DNA of 64,000 nucleotides from an uncultured Colwellia sp. (GTDB taxonomy: Bacteria > Pseudomonadota > Gammaproteobacteria > Enterobacterales > Alteromonadaceae). Shown piece after piece: positions 42,425-50,539 of this stretch (its first letter is position 1; each line of letters starts with the position of its first letter). The DNA lies in contig CAJXQJ010000011.1 in NCBI GenBank assembly GCA_913058245.1, positions 58,526-122,525 of the forward strand, given 5' to 3'. The position numbers were made by a program, and so were the translations under genes. A model generated the notes under the pieces. It saw only the letters and a program-made list of their open reading frames with translations. It did not search any database and was not told the DNA's origin.

Positions 42425-43288
42425 ATGAGCAAGTTAAAACATTTTCAGAAATACAAGCTACGTTATGAAGTTGTTGCGGTTGTTATTTATTTTTTTATTA
42501 ATAATACCTTATTAGCAACTTCTGAAATAATGGAAGCACAGCGAAAAAATACCTCATTGCCTTTCGACATGTGGGAACCTTTTGTTTGGGAATACTCTAG
42601 TGCAATAAGTACCTTGCTGCTGTTACCTTTTATTATTCTATTATTGAGAAAAATACCTTTTAATTGGCAAGCTGTTAAACGCTCGTTTTTGCAATATTTT
42701 GTTGCCGCTTCGGTATTCTCACTATTGCATGTTGGCATTATGGTCGGGCTTAGAAAATTAGCTTATTTTTCAGTGCAGCGTAGTTACGACTTTGGTGATT
42801 TGTGGTTTGAATTGCTTTACGAGTATCGAAAAGATTTATGGGCATTTATATTCTTTATTATATTTTTGCAAGGTTATCGTTTTATTTTGGCGCGCTTACA
42901 AGGTGAAGCGAACCCTGTGGCAGAAAGTGAAGAAGAAAGTGATAACCAACAAGTAAATAAACCTATTGATAGGCTATTAGTGAAAAAGCTTGGCAAGGAA
43001 TTTATTATTAAGATTACTGACGTAGAATGGTTAGAGTCAGCTGGAAATTACGTCAATTTACATATAAATGGCCGCATTTATCCAACACGAGCAACTTTAA
43101 CACAGTTAAGTGAACAGATAGCAGAGAAGGGTTTTTGTCGTATTCATCGCTCGCATGCCATTAACTTAAGCTATGTTGAATCAATTACACCGCTAAGTAG
43201 TGGTGATAGTGAAGTAAAGCTTAATAACGGTAAAGTTCTAAACTTATCTAGAAGATATAAAGATAACTTGAAAGCACAGTTAGTTTAA
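42425..43288 (+). CDS. Membrane-bound LytTR transcriptional regulator
   Basis: Four hydrophobic segments lie in residues 15-160. After an acidic linker (ESEEESDNQQ), the LytTR domain follows: LLVKKLGKEFIIKITDVEWL, ESAGNYVNLHINGRIY and GFCRIHRSHAINLSYVESI, ending LNNGKVLNLSRRYKDNL. It has no receiver domain, so signal entry is likely through the membrane part. The gene is divergent from the acyltransferase, and three GGGATAAA repeats lie directly before its start. 287 aa. Confidence 0.9.
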   Translation: MSKLKHFQKYKLRYEVVAVVIYFFINNTLLATSEIMEAQRKNTSLPFDMWEPFVWEYSSAISTLLLLPFIILLLRKIPFNWQAVKRSFLQYFVAASVFSLLHVGIMVGLRKLAYFSVQRSYDFGDLWFELLYEYRKDLWAFIFFIIFLQGYRFILARLQGEANPVAESEEESDNQQVNKPIDRLLVKKLGKEFIIKITDVEWLESAGNYVNLHINGRIYPTRATLTQLSEQIAEKGFCRIHRSHAINLSYVESITPLSSGDSEVKLNNGKVLNLSRRYKDNLKAQLV

Positions 43289-43338
43289 TTATTTAGTTTT
43301 ATTTGCAGTGTTAGGTGAATTATTTTCGCTTCAAAAAT

Positions 43339-43370
43339 AATAAGCCCGCTATGTTTGTAGCGGGCTTATT
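43339..43370. terminator. Bidirectional terminator
   Basis: AATAAGCCCGCT (43339-43350) and AGCGGGCTTATT (43359-43370) form a perfect 12-bp stem between the convergent LytTR and Sel1 genes. Confidence 0.85.
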
Positions 43371-43391
43371 GTGACCATTTAGCGTTAAACG

Positions 43392-44117
43392 CTATGAGAG
43401 TTTACGTAATTTTAATTCTCTTTGATCTAGAATTTTTCGATAAATAGCATCGGCCTTCTCACGATTGGTTTTTATTTGATCAACCGTGAGTTTATGTTCG
43501 TCCATATCGCGACTTTTTTCCGCCATTTTATAGCCATTTTTAGCGGCGATAATATTCCAGATATAAGACATTTCTGTGCTTTTTGCTACGCCTTTGCCTT
43601 CAAAATACATTAAAGCAAGGTTGAATTGCGCTAGGGCGTAGTTTTGGTCAGCCGCCTTTTGATACCAACGTGATGCTTTTAAATAATTGCGAGTTACACC
43701 ATCACCGTTATATAACATAACCCCAAGATTAAACTGTGCACGCGGTAAGTTTTTATTGGCAGCTTTTTCCATTAAAGCATAAGCAGTTTTTAAATCTTTC
43801 TTGATGATTTCACCTTCACTATACAGTAACGATAAATCAAACAATGCTTCTGTATAATTTTGTGAAGCGGCTAAATTAAATAACTCAAGTGCCTTTTTAG
43901 GGTTTTTGATCACACCATAACCATTTAAGTACACTAAGCCCATTTGATATTGAGCTGGTGCATATTCTTCAGCAACTAAAGGCTCAAATTCGGCAATAGC
44001 GGCTTTAAATTCTCCTCGATTTAATTCGTAAATGCCAAGATCTAGGTCAGCACTGTGCGCAAAATTCGTTGTACATAGGGCAATACTCAATATTGCTAAG
44101 GTTAATTTTTTCATCAT
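43392..44117 (-). CDS. Secreted Sel1-like repeat protein
   Basis: A signal peptide ends at AHS (residue 22). Sel1 repeats follow in order: YAPAQYQMGLVYLNGYGVIK, YTEALFDLSLLYSEGEIIKK, LPRAQFNLGVMLYNGDGVTR and YALAQFNLALMYFEGKGVAK. 241 aa. Sel1 proteins act as adaptors; periplasmic location is predicted. Confidence 0.88.
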   Translation of the reverse strand: MMKKLTLAILSIALCTTNFAHSADLDLGIYELNRGEFKAAIAEFEPLVAEEYAPAQYQMGLVYLNGYGVIKNPKKALELFNLAASQNYTEALFDLSLLYSEGEIIKKDLKTAYALMEKAANKNLPRAQFNLGVMLYNGDGVTRNYLKASRWYQKAADQNYALAQFNLALMYFEGKGVAKSTEMSYIWNIIAAKNGYKMAEKSRDMDEHKLTVDQIKTNREKADAIYRKILDQRELKLRKLS

Positions 44118-44262
44118 AATGTCCTATAACTGTGTTGTGCCAAAAACTAAAATAACGGAATGCTTTAGGGCGTGTTGAACTTTGTGGTATAAATACTCAC
44201 TAAACTATTGCAAAAACATACACCAAAGATCAACATGCCTTAGTTTAAGTGTAGCAATAAAT

Positions 44263-46164
44263 TTATAATGCTTGTGACATTATCTCTTCTATTTGCTCTT
44301 CTAAGTCGAGCCACTGCATTTCATTCTCTTCAATATCTTGTTTAAGGTTTGCTTGTTGTTTTAGTAATTTTGTTAGCTCAGCCTTATACTCTGCTTGATA
44401 AATGTCGCTATCCGCAAGTTTAGCTTCTACTTCAGTTAAGATGCTTTGATCTTTTTGAACTAATTTCTCAAACTTGTCGGCTTGCTTACGAAGTGGTGAA
44501 GCTTTTTTACGAAGTTCTGCCTGCTCTTTACGCAATTGCTTTTTATCGATTTGCGGTTCGCTAACCACTTTATTTGCTTTTACTGTTTGTTTTTTATCAT
44601 CGTTCAGCCATTGTTGATAATCGTCAATGTCGCCATCAAAGTCGGTAACTCGACCATTTGCAACCAAATAAAACTCATCAACACATGACTCTAATAAATA
44701 TCTGTCATGGGCAATCAGAATAATAGCACCGTCAAAATCTTGTAGCGCAAGTACCAAGGCTTGGCGCATTTCTAAATCAAGGTGGTTGGTGGGTTCATCA
44801 AGTAGTAGCAGCTGTGGTTTCTCTAGAACAATAAGCGCTAGTACCAACCTAGCTTTTTCACCGCCAGACATAGTGCCAACACTGTCGAGAGCTTGGTCAC
44901 CACTAAAGCCAAAACGCCCTAAAAAGGTTCTCGCCTGTAATTCAGTTAATTCTGGCTTAGCGCGAATAATATGCTCAATTGCACTACTTGCCATATGCAA
45001 TTGTTCTAACTGGTGCTGAGAGAAGTAGCCAACGCGCAACTCTTGTGCGCAATAACGCTCACCTTGCAAAATGCTTAAGTCTCCAGCCAGTGATTTTATC
45101 AAGGTTGATTTACCGGCACCGTTACGACCAAGTAAGCCGATACGACTGCCTGGTACAAGTGTCATAGCAACATCTTCAAGAATTATTGCCTGATCATTAT
45201 AACCACATTGGCTTTCTGTTAGTGCCAATAATGGGTAGGGTAAGGTATCCGGTTTTTCAAAACTGAAAGTGAACTGACTGTCAACGTGAGCCGGCGCTAA
45301 ATCTGGCAGTTTCTGTAATCTTTTTAATCGACTTTGTGCTTGCTTTGCTTTACTTGCCTTAGCACGAAAGCGGTCAACGAATGAGGTTAAGTGCGCCACT
45401 TCCTTTTGCTGCTTTTGAAATTGTGCGTCTTGTTGGGCTAAATGCTCTGCACGCTGGAGCTCGAATGCCGAGTAGTTGCCAGAGTATAACTTCGCATTTT
45501 GTTGCTCAATATGTAAAATTTGGCCGATAACATCATCTAGAAAGTCGCGGTCATGTGATATTAATACCAAGGTGCCAGTAAAGCGCTTTAACCAGCGTTG
45601 TAACCAGATGACTGCATCTAAATCTAAATGGTTAGTAGGCTCATCGAGTAATAGTAAGTCTGCTCGGCTGATTAATGCTTGTGCTAAATTTAAGCGCATT
45701 CGCCAACCACCAGAAAATGATTTTACTGGGTTTGATAACTGTTCTTGCAAAAAACCTAAGCCATGAAGTAATTCACCTGCTCGCGCTGGTAAGCTATAAC
45801 CGCTAATAGCGTCTATTTGGTTGATAATAGTCGCTTCTAGTGTTCCGTTGTCGTCTTGTCGTGCTTGCTCTAACTTTGCTTCTAGTTGACGATATTCGTG
45901 GTCGCCATCAATAACATAATCTAATGCTGACTGTTCTAGTGCCGGCGTTTCTTGCTTAACGGTGGCAATTTTCCAACTTGCAGGCATTGATAAATTGCCC
46001 ATGTCTGGCGGCAAGGTGCCTAATAAACTTGCAAATAATGATGATTTTCCACAGCCGTTCGCACCAACAAGCCCAACTTTATGGTTAGGGTGTATTGTAA
46101 AGCTTGATGATTTTATGAGGTATTTTGCACCTCGGGCTAAACTTAAGTCTGTGGCTGTGATCAT
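44263..46164 (-). CDS. yheS: ABC-F ATPase YheS
   Basis: Two ABC cassettes: Walker A GANGCGKSS (near 37) and GRNGAGKST (near 343); signatures VKSFSGGWRMRLNLAQAL and VGTMSGGEKARLVLALIV; Walker B LLLLDEPTNHLD twice. The charged C-terminus (KKQLRKEQAELRKKASPL) is a coiled tail. 633 aa fits YheS (637 in E. coli). ABC-F proteins bind the ribosomal E site. In E. coli yheS, yheT and yheU are adjacent; here yheT-yheU are 4 kb away. Confidence 0.93.
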   Translation of the reverse strand: MITATDLSLARGAKYLIKSSSFTIHPNHKVGLVGANGCGKSSLFASLLGTLPPDMGNLSMPASWKIATVKQETPALEQSALDYVIDGDHEYRQLEAKLEQARQDDNGTLEATIINQIDAISGYSLPARAGELLHGLGFLQEQLSNPVKSFSGGWRMRLNLAQALISRADLLLLDEPTNHLDLDAVIWLQRWLKRFTGTLVLISHDRDFLDDVIGQILHIEQQNAKLYSGNYSAFELQRAEHLAQQDAQFQKQQKEVAHLTSFVDRFRAKASKAKQAQSRLKRLQKLPDLAPAHVDSQFTFSFEKPDTLPYPLLALTESQCGYNDQAIILEDVAMTLVPGSRIGLLGRNGAGKSTLIKSLAGDLSILQGERYCAQELRVGYFSQHQLEQLHMASSAIEHIIRAKPELTELQARTFLGRFGFSGDQALDSVGTMSGGEKARLVLALIVLEKPQLLLLDEPTNHLDLEMRQALVLALQDFDGAIILIAHDRYLLESCVDEFYLVANGRVTDFDGDIDDYQQWLNDDKKQTVKANKVVSEPQIDKKQLRKEQAELRKKASPLRKQADKFEKLVQKDQSILTEVEAKLADSDIYQAEYKAELTKLLKQQANLKQDIEENEMQWLDLEEQIEEIMSQAL

Positions 46165-46293
46165 TTATCAATTACTCTTTTCAATGCAGGGCGCTATTGT
46201 CGCTTTTCCTTAGGGGATTATTCAAGGTAAAATAAAGCAGCAGGACATTTATCTTGCTTTCTTAACTGAAATTGAAATGAAACTTACCTTAAA

Positions 46294-46500
46294 TTGAGTA
46301 TTAGCGTGAAAAAACGATTTATAGCCGGGGCTACTTGCCCAAAGTGTCAGGCAATGGATACCATGGCGTTAACCAAAGAAAATGAAGTGGAAACTGTTAC
46401 TTGTGTAAATTGTGGTGAACAAATGTCGCAAGCACAAGAGCATGTTGCGCAAGAAGTGCGACCTAATGAGCAGGTTATTGGTATTTTTAAGCAGGAATAA
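46294..46500 (+). CDS. yheV: YheV family zinc-ribbon protein
   Basis: 68 aa; KKRFIAGATCPKCQAMDTMA and VTCVNCGEQM give two CxxC knuckles; the end NEQVIGIFKQE matches YheV. The start may be TTG 46294 (giving MSISVKKRF) or GTG 46306; the former parallels E. coli MAIRKRF. Divergent from yheS, convergent with slyX. Confidence 0.88.
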   Translation: MSISVKKRFIAGATCPKCQAMDTMALTKENEVETVTCVNCGEQMSQAQEHVAQEVRPNEQVIGIFKQE

Positions 46501-46506
46501 CGAAAG

Positions 46507-46544
46507 AACATTAAGCTAAACAAATATTTATTTAGCTTAATGTT
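46507..46544. terminator. Bidirectional terminator
   Basis: AACATTAAGCTAAA (46507-46520) and TTTAGCTTAATGTT (46531-46544), a perfect 14-bp stem, lies between the ends of yheV and slyX. Confidence 0.8.
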
Positions 46545-46557
46545 TGTTTAACTGTGT

Positions 46558-46779
46558 TTAGTAGTGCGGTGGTGGAGGCTCTATTTCTTCTTTACCTGAT
46601 TGACTCGAATTGTTTTCTTTAAGTCGTTTGGCAATTAAGTTCAGTTGTAATTTTAATTCTGCTATTTCACTTTGGTGCACTGATAATTCATGGTTGAGTT
46701 GCTCAATAACGTCGTCTTGAAAAGCGTTACGAGTTTCAAGCGATTCTATTGCTTGAGTTAGGTCATTAACTGATTTCAC
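46558..46779 (-). CDS. slyX: SlyX family protein
   Basis: 73 aa; a coiled coil (LTQAIESLETRNAFQDDVIE, QLNHELSVHQSEIAELKLQL) and a PPPPHY end are the family pattern. No function is known. The start shares one base with the stop of the WD40 gene. In E. coli slyX is likewise near fkpA. Confidence 0.93.
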   Translation of the reverse strand: MKSVNDLTQAIESLETRNAFQDDVIEQLNHELSVHQSEIAELKLQLNLIAKRLKENNSSQSGKEEIEPPPPHY

Positions 46780-47801
46780 TATTTATTTACCTGCCATAAT
46801 TCGGCGTATCCGGAAGAACTTTCTGTAATTACTTGGCTATTATCTCTAAAAGCTACGCTGTAAACAACAGCACCAGCGGGTCGAATGTCTTCACGTGGCG
46901 TTACTCGCCAACTGGTAATTCTATCGCCAGTTGAAATTGCCCAGACACTAACTTTACGTGATGGCGCACCAGTAAGGAGCTTAGTGCCATCTGGCGAAAA
47001 TTGTACGGCACTGAAAACTTCTTGGCGATTAGTGTAATTTAACTTTGTTATTAGCTTTCCGGTTTTTAAATCCCATATATTTGCCGACTTTTTGCTGTCA
47101 GCGGTAAATGCATATCGGCCTTTAGGGTCGAGGGCAACCATGGTGACTCTACTTGGGTGATTAAAGCGATAAATGACTTGCCCTGACTCTGTGTCCCAAA
47201 CATAGGCAACAAAGTCATTCGAACCAGAAATGGCAACGCGACCATTCGGCATCATATCTACGGCATTGATTTTTTCTTGATGACCTAAAAACTCCAACCG
47301 GCGACCATTGTTGGTATTAATATGAACCACTTTGCCATTACTTTGCCCAACTAAAACATAACGACCATCATTAGCAACGGCAATGTCACGAATGTTGGAC
47401 TCGCTAATTGCCCAAAATCCCTCTGAATTACCATTGGTTATATTCCACAAAGAGAAGTCATTACGATTTGCAATCAGGGCGTGGCTATTGTTGTCGGCAA
47501 TATCGGCAACGAGGACTAAGTTATCGGCACTGTTTTGCTGCTGTGACCAACTATATTTTAAGGCATTCTTTTCAAGATCCCAAAGACTGACACCATGATG
47601 AATAGAAGACACCACACTATATTTGCCGTCATTTGAAATATTGGCAGCATAGGCACCTTCAACCGCATGTTGCCAACGTTGCTCTGGTGCTTGGCCGCTA
47701 GGTTGGCAAGCCGTTAGTAATGTTAGTAAAAACAGTAGTTTGAGCGTTCGAATAGTTAAGTTACAGTTTAGCAAAATATTAATACTTTTTTCTTGTCTCA
47801 T
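46779..47801 (-). CDS. WD40-repeat lipoprotein
   Basis: After a long N-terminus, LKLLFLLTLLTACQPS is a lipobox signal with Cys near residue 32. WD40 blades follow: AANISNDGKYSVVSSIHHGV, SLWDL; DIAVANDGRYVLVGQSNGKV; AVDMMPNGRVAISGSNDFVA, YVWDTESG; ALDPKGRYAFTADSKKSANI and AVQFSPDGTKLLTGAPSRKV. 340 aa. Lipid-anchored propeller, partner unknown. Coupled to slyX. Confidence 0.88.
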   Translation of the reverse strand: MRQEKSINILLNCNLTIRTLKLLFLLTLLTACQPSGQAPEQRWQHAVEGAYAANISNDGKYSVVSSIHHGVSLWDLEKNALKYSWSQQQNSADNLVLVADIADNNSHALIANRNDFSLWNITNGNSEGFWAISESNIRDIAVANDGRYVLVGQSNGKVVHINTNNGRRLEFLGHQEKINAVDMMPNGRVAISGSNDFVAYVWDTESGQVIYRFNHPSRVTMVALDPKGRYAFTADSKKSANIWDLKTGKLITKLNYTNRQEVFSAVQFSPDGTKLLTGAPSRKVSVWAISTGDRITSWRVTPREDIRPAGAVVYSVAFRDNSQVITESSSGYAELWQVNK

Positions 47802-47893
47802 TTATCGTTAGTATAAGCCGCATTGTTTCACAATTCACACATATTTAATGACTTAGCGGGAATTTCCGACTGAGTAGTAAAACGGAGATGTAA

Positions 47894-48652
47894 ATGAGAT
47901 TTTTTAAACCGACTGTAGTCGCCATTGCTTTATTGTCAGTAATGGGTTGTCAAGAACAAGCAAAACAAGAAGAAAAGCCAGCAGTTCTTGAAACTGAAAT
48001 ACAAAAGCAAGCCTATGGTTTAGGCGCTTCTATTGGTATGTACATGGAGCGTAACCTAGAAGAACATAATAAAATGGGTTTAGCGTTAGATAAGTCACTT
48101 ATCCTTCGTGGTTTCACTGATAGCTTAAATGGCGAATCTCAAATAGAGAAAGAAGACATTCAGGCGTTGTTAATGAACTTAGATCAAGCGATGAAAGCTA
48201 AGCAACAAGAGCAAGCATTAGTAAGTGCTGAAGCAAGCCTAGCTGAAGGTCAAAAGTTCTTGGAAGAAAATGCTAAGAAAGAAGGTGTTAAAGTAACAGA
48301 TTCAGGTATTCAATACCTTGTAATGACTGCAGCAGAAGGTGAAAAACCAGCGGCGACTGATACCGTAAAAGTTCACTACAAAGGTACTTTCTTAAATGGC
48401 GAAACTTTTGATAGTTCATACGATCGTGGCGAGCCAGCAGTATTCCCACTGAATCGTGTAATTTCTGGTTGGACTGAAGGTGTTCAGTTAATGTCAGTTG
48501 GTTCTAAATTTAAATTTACTATTCCATCTGACTTAGCGTATGGACCAAACGGTAATCCACCACGCATTCCTGGTAACTCAGTGCTTGAATTTGAAATTGA
48601 ATTACTTGAAATTCAAAAGCCTGAAGCAGCAGCACAAGTTGGTGATAAGTAA
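47894..48652 (+). CDS. fkpA: FKBP-type peptidyl-prolyl isomerase FkpA
   Basis: A signal peptide with LSVMGC at residue 20 implies a lipoprotein, unlike soluble E. coli FkpA. The N-terminal dimer domain (AYGLGASIGMYMERNLEEHN) precedes the FKBP domain (DTVKVHYKGTFLNGETFDSS, VISGWTEGVQLMSVGSKFKF, YGPNGNPPRIPGNSVLEFE). It speeds proline isomerisation and folding outside the cytoplasm. 252 aa. Divergent from the WD40-slyX pair. Confidence 0.95.
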   Translation: MRFFKPTVVAIALLSVMGCQEQAKQEEKPAVLETEIQKQAYGLGASIGMYMERNLEEHNKMGLALDKSLILRGFTDSLNGESQIEKEDIQALLMNLDQAMKAKQQEQALVSAEASLAEGQKFLEENAKKEGVKVTDSGIQYLVMTAAEGEKPAATDTVKVHYKGTFLNGETFDSSYDRGEPAVFPLNRVISGWTEGVQLMSVGSKFKFTIPSDLAYGPNGNPPRIPGNSVLEFEIELLEIQKPEAAAQVGDK

Positions 48653-48690
48653 TTTAATGTTATTAAATGCTTAACCTACAGCGTTAATAT

Positions 48691-48719
48691 GAAAAGCCAG
48701 CCTTAGCGCTGGCTTTTTT
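48691..48719 (+). terminator. Terminator after fkpA
   Basis: AAAAGCCAGC and GCTGGCTTTT pair around CTTAGC and end in T6. Confidence 0.85.
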
Positions 48720-48730
48720 GTGCTTAAATA

Positions 48731-49837
48731 TTATGAATTGAGTAAGCCTTCAACATACTCAGCAATCGCTAGGCTTGAGGTTAAGCCTGGAGAGTCAATG
48801 CCAAAGAGGTTAATTAGCCCTTTCACATTGTGTTGTTTTTCATCTTGTATACAAAAGTCTTTAAAGCCTTCATTAGGGCCCTGTAATTTAGGTCTAATGC
48901 CTGCATAGTCAGGTATTAACTTATCGTGATCAATTGTAGGGAAATATTTTGTGATTGCTTTAATAAACTTTGCTTTTAAGTTGTCGGAAACTTGGTAATC
49001 AATATTTTCGATATATTGTGTATCCGGGCCAAACTTTAACTGCCCAGCTGTATTGAGCGAGGCGTGAATACCAAGCCCGTTTGCTTCTGGTATTGGATAA
49101 ATAAGCTGTTGAAAAGGGCTTTGCCCTTGATAGCTAAAATAGTGTCCTCGACAATAGTGAAGTTTAGGGATTTTATTAATTGGCATATCTGTAATTGCTT
49201 TTGCAACTTGTGTTGCGTGCAAGCCCGCACAATTAATAATTGTTTTACATTGCAGTTTAATTTGTTCTCCCTGGCTATTCAGTGTGGCAGCAATACCAAG
49301 CTTATTTACGGTTGCTTTAACAAAGTTGGTTTGTGCGACAAATAATCCACCTTGATTTTCAATATCGGCAAGTAAGCTTTGCATGTAGCTGTGTACGTCG
49401 ATAACCCCCGTTGATGGAGACAATAGTGCGGCAGTAGCGGCTAATGCTGGCGTGGACTTAGTTAATTGCGATTGGTTCTGCCACACTAAATCATCAACAC
49501 CGTTACGCTTAGCTTGAGCTAAGGTTGTTTTTAACTGTTCTTCTTCTTGTTTATTATTTGCTACTAGTAATTTTCCGACTCGTTGATGTGGAATATGGCG
49601 CTGTTGACAGTATTGATATAGTAGCTCTTTCCCTTTCACACATAACCGTGCCTTTAAGCTGTTTTCTGGGTAATAAATGCCTGCATGGATCACTTCGCTG
49701 TTACGACTACTGGTTTCTTCACCAAAGCTTAAGTTTTTATCAACTAATAAAACATTATTATAGCGTTGGCTTAATCGCGCAGCTATGGCCAAGCCAACAA
49801 CCCCTGCGCCCACGATTAATACATCAACTTCTTCCAT
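48731..49837 (-). CDS. LhgO-like FAD-dependent L-2-hydroxyglutarate oxidase family
   Basis: The FAD-binding GAGVVGLAIAARLSQRYN starts at residue 10. SSRNSEVIHAGIYYPENSLK and CVKGKELLYQYCQQ match the L-2-hydroxyglutarate dehydrogenase family. IINCAGLHATQVA and YAGIRPKLQGP are further conserved DAO-fold segments. 368 aa. The substrate may be L-2-hydroxyglutarate or another 2-hydroxyacid. Single gene. Confidence 0.85.
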   Translation of the reverse strand: MEEVDVLIVGAGVVGLAIAARLSQRYNNVLLVDKNLSFGEETSSRNSEVIHAGIYYPENSLKARLCVKGKELLYQYCQQRHIPHQRVGKLLVANNKQEEEQLKTTLAQAKRNGVDDLVWQNQSQLTKSTPALAATAALLSPSTGVIDVHSYMQSLLADIENQGGLFVAQTNFVKATVNKLGIAATLNSQGEQIKLQCKTIINCAGLHATQVAKAITDMPINKIPKLHYCRGHYFSYQGQSPFQQLIYPIPEANGLGIHASLNTAGQLKFGPDTQYIENIDYQVSDNLKAKFIKAITKYFPTIDHDKLIPDYAGIRPKLQGPNEGFKDFCIQDEKQHNVKGLINLFGIDSPGLTSSLAIAEYVEGLLNS

Positions 49838-49995
49838 TTAAATACCCTTAATTTGAATTCATTTTTATTTGTGGGAATTATTACTAATGTACAAGCGAAA
49901 CTATAAATCAGTATTTTAGCTCTATAATTATTTACTTTTAAATAACAGCAATATAAGGTGATATAATAACAATAATACAAAAACAAGGAACGATT

Positions 49996-50538
49996 TTGAA
50001 ATTATCTATTTTTCTATCTTTACTCTTATATTCACTCTACGGTTATTCACAAGAAAAGGCTATTATTCCTACTTTAGAGGACGATGAAGGCTTTGCTATC
50101 ATTGCTATTTATAGTAAAGGGAAAGCCGGGCAGGTTATTTTAGAAGGCAGTGGTTTTGGTAATGCCCATTCGTTTGGTCCTTTAAATTATTCGCAACACT
50201 TTAGTGTTATTAAGCTCAAAGCTGGAACATACAATTGGAGCAGAGTTTCAAATAAAGTTGATAACTCTCTTAAGCAATATTCTAAATTAGAACATTTAAA
50301 TCTAAATTTTGAAGTTAAAGCTGGCAAGCTCAACTATACCGGCTTACTGATGTATGAAACTAATAATAGTTCTTTCTCAGCTAAGATATTAAATCGTACT
50401 AGCATTTTATTGGCAATAACTAAGCAAGACTTCCCCGAATATATTGATAATTTTGAAGTGGTTAATGGTATTTATCCAAATGATCAATATATCGATTTTT
50501 TCTTAAATAAATCAAAACCAGTAGTAGGGGAAGATTGA
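49996..50538 (+). CDS. Secreted hypothetical protein paired with S9 peptidase
   Basis: TTG 49996 is the start, preceded by AAGGAA. Residues 1-18 form a signal peptide (ending YGYSQ). The 160-aa rest is beta-rich, with GFAIIAIYSKGKAGQVILEG, VIKLKAGTYNWSRVS and FEVKAGKLNYTGLLMYETNN, which looks like a DUF2846-like immunoglobulin sandwich of lipoproteins. The next gene starts one base after its stop, so the two are likely cotranscribed. Function unknown. Confidence 0.7.
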   Translation: MKLSIFLSLLLYSLYGYSQEKAIIPTLEDDEGFAIIAIYSKGKAGQVILEGSGFGNAHSFGPLNYSQHFSVIKLKAGTYNWSRVSNKVDNSLKQYSKLEHLNLNFEVKAGKLNYTGLLMYETNNSSFSAKILNRTSILLAITKQDFPEYIDNFEVVNGIYPNDQYIDFFLNKSKPVVGED

Positions 50539-50539
50539 G

